Positions 38,036 through 50,600 of a stretch of 64,000 nt of DNA are shown here, piece after piece. This DNA is from Hirudinaria manillensis (lineage: Eukaryota; Annelida; Clitellata; Hirudinida; Hirudinidae): positions 4,668,142 to 4,732,141 of the forward strand of contig CM067532.1 in assembly GCA_034509925.1 (NCBI GenBank), in the 5' to 3' direction. Under the pieces are notes generated by a model. It saw nothing but the letters and a program-made list of their open reading frames with translations. It made no database searches and was not told the origin of the DNA. Position numbers and translations under genes: made by a program. Within the stretch, counting starts at the first letter, position 1. The number at the start of each line of letters is the position of its first letter.

Positions 38036-40185
38036 TTAATTATCACACTCGCTATTACAAATAAAAGAAGTTATTTGGTCTTTTTCAAAACAGGTTGCAG
38101 GTTCAGGCTGGTCAGAGGGCTTAACAATGTCTTCATTAAATATACAATTATTGCCAAATGATCTGCTTATATGGAGAAGTTGTGCAAGAGTAGAGTTCTC
38201 TTTCTGAAGTTGTGTTAATTCATCGCTGGCTGAATGACTAGGATCATCAAATTCCAGGACTTTCCACATCATATTCTTCATGTCATTTATCTGATCAATC
38301 CTGTCTTCAAGAACCTAGGGGTAATAAATGATGTTGTGATTGTTTAAAAAAAACAATTAAAAATAAAAGTTACCCAACCTCAAATCTGTCAGAATTATCA
38401 TTGTTAGAAAGAGTGATGGTGTGGGAATTAAGATGCCTGTTGACATGATGTCTGTATTTGCTCATAATTAATTCCAATGCTGCTTGGTGTTCATCAAGGA
38501 AATTCCTCAATTCCTTGTTTTCATTTTCTAGATCTCGGATGTGTGGATTTTCCTGAATTACAGATCAAATATTTAATTATGCCAAGAAATCTTGATAATT
38601 TGACAAAAGAATGAATGGGTAGATGCATGAAATCTCCTAGATTTTATCCAAAAATTTTTATAAAATAAGGTTCTAGTTAAAGAAAATAAAAATAGCGAAC
38701 ATGATTCTAATGTATAAAATGCAGAGAGGAGGTTTTATATATATATAACCACCAGTGTATTGCCATAGCATGTGATTTTGTCTATTTCAAATTGTTATAT
38801 GACAGTTTTTCTGACAAGAAAATGTCTGTGTAATTTTAAACCTTGTGAATTATGAAGATTTTCATTGGACTTAAATTCAGTTTTAGGTTTTTTTGCAAGG
38901 GATTGACTGTATTTTATTGCAATTTATTGGAAATAAATAAATGAAGACTTAGCTACCAACCCAAAGAAAAACAAACATGAAATAACAAACAAATGGTACT
39001 AACTGGCAAAAGCATCAAATTCAGATTCTGCTCGTTTTTATAACTATTATCTTCAACAGTAAATGGAACTTCCTGAGACTTTAAAATAAATCAAATATAG
39101 TCTCATAACAGACCATGTTTTTTTTTATATAGCCTGTAATAACATTCATTGTTTACCTACATTAACATAAAGACTGAACATTGACACTCACTTAACAAAC
39201 AAAATATTAACTCAAAGTTATTGTTAGCTATAAATACAGTAAAGCCAAACAATAAAATCTTCTGTACATTGGTTGTTCACCCTTAAACTCTATCAATAAC
39301 AGCAATTACAGTGAATATTTTAAAGAACCTTATTCCTGGATGATCAAACATATCATGCCAAAGTTTTGGAACTCCTTACCCCTTGATATAATAAACTCCT
39401 CAACTTTATCCCGATTTAAATCCTGCATCTCTACTGACTTCAACAAATACCTATCAATTTAAGCTTGCTTCTGCACTTTATTTACGCTCAATTTGCTGTA
39501 CTTATTCAAATTTGTGTTAGTGGTCATTGGATGACCCTTCAATTTGTTGAGAAATAAATAAATAAAATAAATAAATGCACAAAAAGTCAATACAAAACAT
39601 GAATTAACATTAATTATTGAAATTTAGAAGGTAACTTCAAGCTGAGAAATATTAAAGCATTTAGTGTACTAAAGAAATCTAATTTCTAAATTACTCTACT
39701 CAATGAAAGTTCTCATTTTATCTTCCAAATGCATTTATCAATAAAATATAGCCAGGATGGATAATCAGAATAATGGTGAATCAATAAGTGATTTTTAAAA
39801 CTGGTTTTTGAAGACAGGCTTGATTGCTGAAATATATTGGTAAAAAGTTTGAGGTATATTAGATGTACCCTAAGATAAGTATTTCAATTAGAAAATTTAC
39901 ATAAGTTTATACTCTGGGATGTGTCATATTTCATAATGATGTGAAAGTGGAGTTTTATAAAGACCTGGTGAGTGTGGAAGCACTTGTTGATCATGCCTAA
40001 ACATACAAATACCGGCCTGAAAGTAATTAATTTCATCCTATTTTTTATATTACCTTTTTGGTCGCCTCAATCCTGCTATTTAATTTCTGAAATTGTTCCG
40101 TTATGGTTTCGGCGACCGTATCATTTTGTTTCATTTTTCCAACAAGTTGCTGAGCATCACGTAACAATTTCTCCAGAGTAGCCAT
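38036..40185 (-). CDS. FGFR1OP2: FGFR1OP2/SIKE-family coiled-coil protein
   Basis: Adaptor of the STRIPAK phosphatase-kinase complex; vertebrates have two paralogues, SIKE1 and FGFR1OP2. Exons 40054-40185, 39004-39072, 38379-38552 and 38036-38314 join to 217 aa, close to SIKE1 length. The start [20 protein letters not shown] with [15 protein letters not shown] matches the family N-terminal coiled coil. [20 protein letters not shown] followed by [14 protein letters not shown] is the signature second coil, and [20 protein letters not shown] is the conserved C-terminal block. The 23-residue second exon ([11 protein letters not shown] ...) is divergent but keeps frame on both sides. The last 45 residues are lineage-specific. 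The gene is divergent from TBCB, with 662 bp between start codons. Confidence 0.9.
39331..39576 (+). mobile_element. LINE 3' end relic (RT C-terminus and microsatellite tail)
   Basis: Plus-strand frame 39331-39463 reads [20 protein letters not shown] then [14 protein letters not shown], the 'R..WNSLP......S...FK..L' ending of CR1/jockey-type LINE reverse transcriptases. About 90 nt later comes a tail of repeated AAATAAAT units (39551-39576), typical of a LINE 3' terminus. It sits in intron 1 of the FGFR1OP2-like gene, antisense to it. Confidence 0.65.
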
Positions 40186-40847
40186 CTCTAAGTAGTTACA
40201 AAATTGAAACCAAAAGCGAATGATAACTCAACAACGGCTTGCCAGGTCCTGCTCGAAGCGAAGCCGAAACTTTCCCGAGCACAACAATCCGCGATCTTGG
40301 GAACGAACAAATACTAAACTTAAGATGAGAAACAATGTAGTAAATAACGATATATATAATTATATGATATTTTATTAATGCTAGTGAGCATATGTCTAGA
40401 AATAATTATATATATCAATATTAACTAACAACGATTTAAAAATTATTTGTTTACGTCCAAGTTTTCTGCAAATTACTTTTTTGGGACTAGTGCCTGCTAA
40501 TCAAGTGTTGTCGTAAAAGAATATTTGGGGTTCGGCCGTGAGTGCTTTTGTTCATTTTGCAGGCATTTTCTGAATATGTGCACTACGGTTTAAATTTATT
40601 GCCACATCTTTAAATTGTATGGATGTTTGATTATTGCACTGGTAAACTGTGTAGTTGCATGTGTTGAATTAATATCATTTACGTGATTATGTATAATTTT
40701 TCAATAACTGGAAACCGTTTCTGTGAAGAAAATATATATTTGTGGCATAGTTTGTGATGGAATTGTTTTTTTTTACTATGGTGACGCATTAGGTAGAGTA
40801 AAGCTTGCAATCGCTAATTAAGCTATTTGGTTTCAAGGAATACTATA
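40186..40847. promoter_or_regulatory. Bidirectional intergenic promoter region, FGFR1OP2-like / TBCB
   Basis: The 662 bp between two divergent start codons must contain both promoters and 5' UTRs. It includes a perfect 15-bp inverted repeat (GATATATATAATTAT at 40349-40363, mirrored at 40402-40416). No TATA box or initiator can be assigned with confidence. Confidence 0.5.
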
Positions 40848-42749
40848 ATGGCGCTCAAGGTACAAGTATCAAGCACAGTCAGTTCTATCATCACTGAGAA
40901 CTCGTTCAATCCAGATCTCTCAATAGGTAAACTAAAGGTTAGATTTGAAACAATGAGACTATTTTTTTGAAAATTATACAATTTCTTAATTTGCTTCACT
41001 AGAGTAAACTTGAACTGGTGACTGGAGCCACTTCATCATGCATGGATTTAGCATTGTACGATGGAGATACACTAGTGTGCAAAATGGATGATGATCACAG
41101 AACAATTAGTTCCTATAATGTGAAAAATAGTATGAGAATCCATGCAAGTACAAAGTTCAAATTTGAAATTATTGGTTATTTTCAATATTGAATTATTTTG
41201 GTTTTATTTTAGGTGGTTGACAAATCTGGCAAGTCACTAAACATTGATGACCTTTCATCTGTGAAGAAATTTGAACTTTCTGATGAAGCTTATGCTCAAA
41301 AATCTGGTAATTGGAATTGAAATATTATTGATTATTAGTTAATTTCCAGGTCATATTTGAAAATACTTTCAATGTAAAATCATTCTGAAAGTTATGAAAT
41401 GGTTTTAGATTATGCTTCGTTTTTATTGTGACTTGAGCAGGATGCATTTTTTAATAGGAATATAAATGTAGAAATATTTTTGACTGGACCAAAATACAAA
41501 TTGATAATTAGGACATAACTCGGCTAGCCAAGCAGGCATTGAGGATCATCTTGTTTTATGTGTAATGATAAACTAAATAAAGTGGCAAAGTCATACAAAT
41601 TTAAATTCTTGTTGCAATTTCAATATGGAAACAATACTCCTTTGAGCTGGAGAATTATTCACAAGCAGTAAAAAGCACTTGCATGCATTCACGTTTGTCC
41701 ATTATTGACCCGATTTAACCAATTTGAGAAAATCTCAGAATTTGAAACTACATCAAATGCACCTCCTCTGCCTTAGCTAACTTAATGTTAGTCAAGAATG
41801 CCAAGCAAAATGTTAAAAATGGTGTTTGTTATTTAAATCTCATTTATTGCCAGATTCAGTTAGGGCTTTCAAGCAGAGAATGAAGTTTGGCCAATTCACT
41901 GAAACCACTGATGAAGAAAGGGAAAAACAACTAGAGGAGACAAAAAGAGCTGAACAGTTGGAAAAGGAGAAAGCTGAAAGCATTACTCTGAATAGCAGGT
42001 TAGACTGCTAATCCTCATTATGATAATGTCCCCAATAAGCTTTATCAGTGATGCATAACTTGATTTTTAGTTTAAACTTAATAAATACTCCAACAAACCT
42101 TATCCAATCACTATGTTGAACTTGAGCTTTTGATAGAGGGTATGCATGCCAAAAGGACAATGTGGTGCTACCTAGAATGTGAAGTTTATAACTTCCACCC
42201 AGACCTTGAAAATCAAGAAGTTATAAAAGGTAGTAATCATTACAGTTAGTTTGCTTATTGAACAGGTGTGAGGTTTCTGTTGTCGGTCAACCGAAGAAGA
42301 GAGGGACTGTGGCTTTTGTCGGTTTGTATTTTTGAAGTATTGTTCAAAGTTTTTACTATTCTTAATCTGATATTGTTATTTATTATATGTCTCATCAATT
42401 ATATAATTAATATGTATTATATATCTCATCAATTAAACAATAAATGGATTAGGTCACACGCATTTCAAGCCTGGATATTGGGTTGGAGTTAGATATGATG
42501 AACCTCTTGGAAAAAATGATGGAAGGTATGTTATTGAATTACTTCTGTGTTGACTGCGTATGTTTTTCTCCTCTGCCTCATAAGTCTCACTTTTGGATAT
42601 GATATCAAGTATGAGTAAATGATAATTTTAGTGTCTCAGGAACAAGATATTTTGAATGTCCACCATCCTATGGAGCCTTTGTGAAGCCTCAGTATGTGAC
42701 TATAGGAGATTTTCCAGAATTAGGCATAGATGATGATGATGAAATGTAA
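40848..42749 (+). CDS. TBCB: Tubulin-folding cofactor B
   Basis: Cytosolic chaperone that works with TBCE in alpha-tubulin folding and dimer disassembly. Seven exons (40848-40937, 41003-41143, 41213-41306, 41854-41998, 42266-42321, 42453-42525, 42632-42749) give 238 aa, close to the human protein. The N-terminal ubiquitin-like domain covers about residues 5-90 ([15 protein letters not shown] ... YDGD ... MRIHVVDKSG). A charged helix follows at about 115-155 ([15 protein letters not shown]). The CAP-Gly domain is at about 160-225 ([41 protein letters not shown]). The C-terminus is acidic (DDDDEM). Intron 2 begins with GC rather than GT (CAT|GCAAGT); only that boundary restores the frame RIH-VVDKSG. 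Confidence 0.96.
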
Positions 42750-42752
42750 AAG

Positions 42753-42758
42753 TTTATT
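42753..42758 (-). terminator. DDX52 polyadenylation signal overlapping the TBCB 3' end
   Basis: TTTATT on the plus strand (AATAAA on the minus) lies 28 nt past the DDX52 stop and 4 nt past the TBCB stop. Cleavage 10-30 nt further would place the DDX52 mRNA end inside the last TBCB coding exon. For TBCB, ATTAAA at 42763-42768 is the nearest variant signal. Confidence 0.65.
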
Positions 42759-42785
42759 GAACATTAAAGCATAATTTTTGCAAAT

Positions 42786-45721
42786 TCACTGCTCGTTTTT
42801 CTCTTGTTGTTTTCGGGGTTTACTTTTATCTGATTTCTTGGTGCTTAAAATTTAAAAAAAGTAAATTTCAATGCAAATGCTAATATTAATTTATTTAATT
42901 ATGCAAACCTCTTCTTTGCCATCTTCTTAGCCTTAAAGGCAGCTGCAACTTCTGCTGAAATTGGTTCTCTTTCAGGTGCCTTCCTCTTCAATCTCTTGAG
43001 CAGTTTCCTGTTTTTTATATTTTGAGGTTTTTAAATATATTTTCAGCTTAGCTGCAATAACTAGCACCAAACCTTGGAGCTTTCTTTATCTGCAGCATAT
43101 ATTCTGGAACCTCACAACCTGCTTCTCTCATCAGATTCACAATACTAGTAATACACAATAAAAAGGAAAATTATGTATAATGAATTATGGTTGAACTTTA
43201 TAAATTCTTTTTGTATCTTACCTCTTAAGATATTGCACATCATTGTCTGTGAAAAAGGTCACAGCTTTGCCATAATTCCCAGCTCTTCCAGTTCTGCCTT
43301 AATGAAGATATTTAAAATCACAAGCTTGCACCAAGAATGAAATAATATGAAAGCACTTACCAATCCTATGAATATAGGATACTGAGGAAGTTGGAAAATC
43401 ATAGTTTATGACTAGATTCACTTCCTTGAAATCAATACCTCTAGCCATGACTTCTGTACATATTAAGATCCATATTTTCCCCACTTCGAAACTTTTCACA
43501 ATAGCATCTCTCTAATCAAATAAAAAAAGGTTCAGAAATTTCATGTAGAAGATATTATGTAAATAAATTTTACAGACATGCAAATTTAAGAGAACAAATG
43601 ATCACCTTTCAATGCAGGTATAAATGAGATTCAAAAAGAAGAATGTAAGAAAATTAAAAATACATACACACTAAGATCAAATTTAAGATTTTAAATCATT
43701 GTTATCAGCCAATGTGTGTAAGCAGCTTTGAGACTTATTATGAGCACAGCTGCTGCTTATATTTCCAATAGAATATGTGTACATTACATATTAACATTAA
43801 CTAGACAAGTGTTAATTGCTTCCATACCTGGGCACTAGATTTTTCTGAATGAATGACCTCAACATTCATTTTATCCTCAGATAATTCGTTGTAAAGTTCC
43901 TCTGACCTTTGTTTGGACTGAGTGAATATCAAAACAGGTGCTGAAAATCCCTAAATATTTTCAAGAAATTATCAATTGCCATTTTGTACAGATTTTCTGA
44001 TAACTTGAAGATGAACCTCTTTAAATATATTTCTCAAAGCCATAATTTTCCCTGATTCTTGGCCAGTATATATTAGCTTTTGCTCGATGGTTCTGGCAGC
44101 TGTATTTCTAAAGCATTAACAAAGGCTTTTAGAGATGCTTCCAGAATGATGTTTATCTTAACTAATTGCTTGCCTCCCTCCGATGTAGACTTTTATCAGA
44201 TTGTCGAGACTGTTCTCGCACCACTCTCCCACTTCTGGGGAAAATGTGGCACTGAATAGCAAAGTTTTGAAGTCTTTTGATTGACATTTTTTATAAATAA
44301 CAGCCAACTGGTTGATTGATGGAAGGAATTAATTATTTTAGGATGTTGGGAAGAGAGATAACATGTAACTTCAAACCTGGTCGCGAAATCCATTCTTACC
44401 GTCCTCAAAAAGTTTGTCTGATTCATCCACCACCAAATATTGGATTCTGCGACCACCAAATATTGTTAATAAAAAGTTTGTTAAAAACTTGAAGCAAATG
44501 GTTACAAAGATATTACTTTTTAAGTGCTATCTCTTCATTATATTTCTTGAAGGCATAAACCAGCTTCTTGGGAGTGCTTATCACAACATCTGGGTAGGAT
44601 AAATTTCTAATAAATAACTTAACGTGACAATGTGATAACACTTCATGCAAACCTGCATTTATCCACTTTTGTCGTTGTTCTTTTGTCTGTGATTTAGACA
44701 AGAACTTAACCTCTAGGTCAGAACCACTTACCAATTTCAGCATCTCATGGTGAATCTAGTTAAATAGTTGTAAAAAATATATCAAAATGTACAATATATC
44801 ATCAATGCTCCCAATAATGTCTTACTTGCACTGCCAATTCTCTGGTTGGAGCAAGCACTATGGCTCTAAACCCATCGCTCTTATGTGATCCTAGGCAATG
44901 CAGAAGAGGAAGTGAAAAGGCAAGAGTTTTGCCGGATCCAGTAGGTGCACAGACCAATGCATTACGACTCTATTAAAATTTTAAAATAAATGACAATGAT
45001 AAAGATAATCAATCTATAAGATTCTGTAATAATGAAATGAATAACAAGATCTTGATTTGACTATGAAACCTACCTGCAGAACAATTGTGATGGCCTGCAT
45101 TTGAACTGGGGTTGGCTCATTCAGACCCATTCCTTTCATATTTTCAAGGTATTGCTTAGGTAATTTGTAGCTTGTAGCAAGTTGCTCAAAAGACGATATT
45201 GGATCGGGCACATCAGAGCCATCCACATAGATTCTATTTGCATTCCTCAAGCAAGCTATCTACGAACAAATTACAAAAAGTGATATGAGATGTCATGTTT
45301 AATTATAATTAATTGATAATAAATTTTCAATGAAGCCAACTTTTTCCTTGTTCATTTGTGCAATTCTCTCAAGTGTCATTGGTTTCTTGGACTGACTTGC
45401 CTTCCCATCATCAAGTTTAATTTTCTTGATTTCTATGTTGTCCTTCAGATCTAAAAATTAAATTATCTGAGAAAATATTGGTACAATTTTGAGGCCAATG
45501 ATATGAATTCATACCATCGTCCGACTTCCTTTTTAACCCTTCCTTAGGTTCTTCCTGATTTATATTATAATCTAGAGGTCTGGGCCCACCAGGTATCTTC
45601 ATACAATACAATAAAGTATATATGATAAAGATCTGATCTATAGCTTTATCTTAATGTAAGATACCTTGTTGGTCTTTAGATTCAGTCCATAAGTGAGCTT
45701 TTTGAGAATTTTAGAAGACAT
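42786..45721 (-). CDS. DDX52: DEAD-box RNA helicase DDX52 (Rok1)
   Basis: Nucleolar ATP-dependent helicase needed for 18S rRNA processing. The start exon 45665-45721 reads [19 protein letters not shown]. Later exons on the minus strand carry [16 protein letters not shown] (about 45600-45511); the Q-motif region [13 protein letters not shown] ... [17 protein letters not shown] (about 45258-45074); motif I APTGSGKT and motif Ia APTREL (about 44970-44825); [14 protein letters not shown] (about 44590); motif II as VDESDK (44447-44396); motif III FSATF (about 44250); helicase C with [12 protein letters not shown] (about 43450) and [13 protein letters not shown]; and a Lys-rich tail (exons 42909-43007 and 42786-42843, ending KNEQ). 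D-E-S-D in place of DEAD is the DDX52/Rok1 hallmark. About 13 exons; inner borders are approximate. Tail-to-tail with TBCB. Confidence 0.95.
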
Positions 45722-47688
45722 TTTGCTTTTAAGGAAAAATAGAATAATTTAATCAATGAAAAAACACATATTCATTTCAATTATAGCAATTATAATCTAT
45801 ATGCTTCAAGACCAGTGCAAAGAAAGTTGTTAATGTGGGTAGCAAACACAACAATATAAGTTAGAACTACTTAATTTGTGACATTACCAAAAATTGTTTA
45901 TCACACCCTTAATCCAGATTACAAACAGCACTTGTAAAATTAAATTTACTTCAATGTTGTAATTGTTACAAGTTAGAAGTTTATTTAGCTCAACACATTA
46001 TTGCTTTGTTAGAATTGCATCCTCATGAAAGATGCGATTTCTCATTCAGATTTAATAGCAATCTAAAATTCTGTCTCCTAATGTTTTTCTTCAAACTTAT
46101 CATTGATGAGCAGTTAACCATGACACTAAGGAATCTAATCCCATATAGTCATCCTTAATCATGTGATATTAATTTATCATCGTTGTTTCACCTCTAACAG
46201 CTGAAAAATTTTAATCATCTACTAGAGTGATATCTTCCCTAACTAAATTATATTTATCTTTCTTAACCTCTCCTAGTAGCTCAAATTTCTGTCATACTTA
46301 GGTTTTTGATCTTTTCTAAACATTCTCTAAAGTGCCACTATCATTCATATATAAATATGAATTAACTTAATATCATTTTTAGGGCAGGTAAAATTCGTTT
46401 CTTGAATGAACGTCCATAAGGGAAGAATCAAATTTTCAGTTTAATTTGCTTGCAATGGGCTAAATAATGAGAGCTAGTTAAACATGTGCTGTTAAAAAAC
46501 TTAAAAACTCATCCATACTTTGTAAATGAAATTATCCTATGCTTCAAAATGCTTATTAAAACATAACAAGAAAAAATCAAACCACGTATCCGCACGGCGA
46601 GACAGCGATAATAGAACTCGGCCAAGTGTAAATAAACGCTAATTTCTCGAAGTTTATTTATGCTTTTTAAAATCTAAACAATCTATGTTGCTTCGTTTCT
46701 CGTGCGTTCAAAATTATTTATGTTTAAAGTTAGAAAAACTTGAAAACACCAATTATGGTACAAGCAAAACATTAATTCTTAAAATTTAATTAAGAGGATC
46801 GTATTGTTGGGAGCTTAGAAGAACTACTTGTATTTACAACATAACACGATCAACATCAAATCTCACAATACAATTTCAATTAACCGGGTCATCAAGGGTT
46901 TGCAGAGACACAGTAACCATTTAAAATGATGAAACAAACACCATCCGAGGTTAGGATGATGGCATCTAATTCTAGAATGTTACGGTACTAGTGATATAAA
47001 ATATACAGTGAAAAAGTTGATAAAACATTTTTTATTGTATTAATAACAAACAATAACGATCGCCAACTGCTCAATATTGACTATATACAGTTCATATCAT
47101 TAATCACTTTCCTATATTTGTCCAGCCTTCTAACGTCAAATGTTTCCGGCGAGCTTTATGATTAGCACAGTGGCTGAGTTTAATCCGGGCGAATGCTCCG
47201 CCACCCCTAAATCCGCCAGTACAATGCAAGATAGAATATAAAGAATAAAGAAGATATATCTCAACGGTGGAATTGATTAAGTTAGCAAAGATTCTCATTG
47301 CTGCATTAACTCACCCTTGATTTTGAACAATGGGATAAATTTACTAAAATGTAAATTAAAGTTGAATCAATGTCGTTCAATTAAGATTTATAGCAGATTC
47401 TTTTCATTTTCCATAATGATTAAATTTAAGTGTTGTTAAACCTTAATTCTTATTAGAATTTAGTTTAATGAAAAATGTTCATTTAATTTAGTTATCTAAC
47501 GACATTAACATGAAAAATATAATTAATGAATTATGTTAGAGTTTTCGTAACCTAAAAGTTGTATTCATATATTTAAAAGAAATTATGCAATCCTAAGATT
47601 TTTTCGACGATGCAGAAGTAAGAAACATTAGAGTTATTTTAAGACGGCTGGCTGGTCGGTGGAGTTCTCTGTAACTAGGAGATTGTCA
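45722..47688. other. Divergent intergenic region, DDX52 to MCU
   Basis: Upstream regions of both genes. No coding exon recognised. A minus-strand frame at 47104-47298 contains GGFRGGGAFARI but nothing diagnostic. Confidence 0.5.
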
Positions 47689-50600
47689 ATGGCAGTTGCA
47701 TTCGTTCGCCCGTCGAGATTATTCTATTTGGGATGTTTTTTCAAAAATGATAATTCATTTAAACAGCTCCTGTTAAGAGAGCGTGTTTTGGTGAGTTAAG
47801 TATTGTTCCAGGAATAAATTAATAAGTATGTATGGATATAAATTGATGGAAAATAGATTTATAATCACTGCTTGACTCACGCAATTGAATTTTTTTGTTT
47901 GGATATGCAATTAGTTTTGTTTAACTTCGAATTCTCATGTATACAAGTGGCTGCTAGATATTGAGTTTGTTTTATTTTAAAACTTGTTTAAGATGTGGCA
48001 ATTAGTAATGCTAAAATGTCATATCTTTGAACTGAGTTTCATATAGTGTAGTGAGAGGAACTGTTTGAGACATTGATGGCTTTGGATTACTAATGGCTTA
48101 TCATATTAATGAATGAAAAAGGCAGAAATTGCTAACTACAAATAAATTCTGTTTAGCCAACCGATTTTCGTAATGAGAGGCATGGATGTTGTTACATTAA
48201 CAAATGTCAGGATAGACGTATTCATTTTCTTGCCAGCACGATTGGACAAGAAGGAAGTTAGTATTTATATTAGCACTTTGCTTACATGGGATCTAGTAAT
48301 TCTAAATATGTATAACTGGTAAATATATCATAATTCAATTTGTTATTTAATGAACATCAACCATAATTGAATAGAAGTTAAAGCTCAAAAATAACTGAAA
48401 CTTAAGAGAATTTATAATGTCTTTTGGTATTTGTAAACAAACAGGAATTATAGAAACTTAATAATAAAAACACACACGTCAATCAAAGAACACTTTTATG
48501 TAAACAACTCTGAGAATTGAAAGGGGAGGGACAATAAGAACATATTCTCCCTAAGCATAGCCTCAGCTCTTTGTAGCTCTCTTTGTAGCAGAAAACTGGC
48601 TCATCTGGAAACATTTGTTCCATAGACTGAACTGGTCACCATTTAAGGAACCTATGGTTCTGGTGGCTTCTGAGTAAAATCACAAGAATTATAACCATTT
48701 TCCACTATGTAATAGGGACAAACATGGTCTCACTATTTTCTCCATTTACAAATTTATAGTACTGATCGCTTTCAAACAGTCTGGTACAAAACACGAAGAA
48801 TGATAGCCTCTACTCTATGGGAAGTTTCCATTGAATATTCCTTGTAACTGTTACACATTGGCACATTTTTAGCTACTTCATGAATATAATAATATTTATT
48901 ACTTTCAAATGAATGACGTCCCCTACACATTGAGCACATGGCTCTGACAAGTGCTTTACTTTTTTCTCATTGCATTGGAGTTCTTGTAGTTTCTTTAACT
49001 TGTAACATGGATAATAAACAGTCTTTTTTGCCACAGCAGCTTCCTCTTTAATTTTTTTCAGATATATTGTAGATATTAACAGTTTAGGATGTAGAAATGG
49101 GTAATAAGGCTACTCACATTTCTTTTCAATAGCCAGAAGTAAGGTTCTGATCTATCATTAGTTTAATGAAATATAACATTCTTTTATTTGAGTAAGGAGG
49201 CTAATCTTTTTTTTGTTGTCTAAATTTTCCAGATATTCCATGTAGTTGTTTGGTTACATAATTTATTCTATAGAAAGATGAGTAGACCAAAGTGTGGCTT
49301 ATAGATGACATTGCTTTGCTTTTAATGTTTCTGTAAAATTATTTTAAAGGTAAATTATTACTTATAGTAATGTTTTATTCAGTTTAATTATCTGCAGAAA
49401 AATAACAGATTTAGTGATAAGAAAGTGAGTGCTATTAGGTTGCAGTACAACAATTCACATGAATTTAAAAAAAATGATATAAGCATTGATATTTATGTTC
49501 AAATTTCTTCAAGGCATTGACATAAAGTACGAACATGGTCTTGTGCTCTTCTCCATTCAATTGCCCTCCAGGAAAGAGAAGTGCCAATTCACCTTGAAAG
49601 CTACAACCAATACATTGTACAATCTCATCCATGATTTAAAGCTAGAGGACAAGGGCATCGATCGTGTAGTAGCCTATAATCTTGGTAATTCATTAATTTC
49701 TATCATCTCAGTAATCTCTTAATATGTGATGTCTTAAATTTGTAGTTTATAAATTAAAATTTATGTTATGTTAAGCCCTCATTGACCTTTGCTAGTAATG
49801 ATAAACAGCAACCAATTTTTAAAAAGTGTCACTGGCTTCTTGCCATATGATTAATAATAGACGAATGATCTCAGTATCTTGACTTCACAATAATGCAATA
49901 AAGAAATGGATTTTCAAATGTATTGCTCAAGGAAACGATTGAGCTCTGAGAATTCTGTCAGTTTGTTTGAGAAGCATATGTTCGTAGTCATGAAAAATTA
50001 GAGCTACTAATGCCCAAGATGGTCTTGATTATTTCTTAACTGACATGAAATTCTGGTGATCCTTTACCAAAGCCTACAATAAGTTGAGGTCAGCTAATTT
50101 GAGGTTGCCACATTTGAGAAATATTGTTAAAGATATGGGAGTGAGTAGTTTTTGTAAAGAAAAATATATTATCTCTGTAGAGAGTCAAATGGAACAGAGA
50201 GTTTAGTTTTTCCCCTACTCTGCACAAATTTGAGGATATCCCCCAAGCAACAAGAAATTCAGTATTTTGTCCTCAGAGCATTGATTTCAGATTATAGAGC
50301 TGGAAATGGAACAGGAAGAAGTCTTACTGTTGACTCTTTCCTGTTTCTCATCATCTTACTTTGACTTTCTCATGTTACTCTTCCTTACCTGGAAATGGTT
50401 GTAGTGTGGTTGTTTAGCTTTACTACCATTTATATGCCATTGGTTTCTCACATCATCTTTGGCAATGTCACGAGGTTATTCGACTGCTTCATTAACCAAA
50501 TTCTTATGAGTGTTGGCACAAACTTTGAAATATATTACAGGAGTGTGATAAACAAAGCACCATAGATTATTTGAGGTGGCTTAGCTCATAATCTCAATTT

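Noticed and set aside
47104..47298. Minus-strand frame with a GGFRGGGAF motif resembling Gly-rich repeat-derived peptides
   Set aside because: Too short, no splice context and no recognisable domain.
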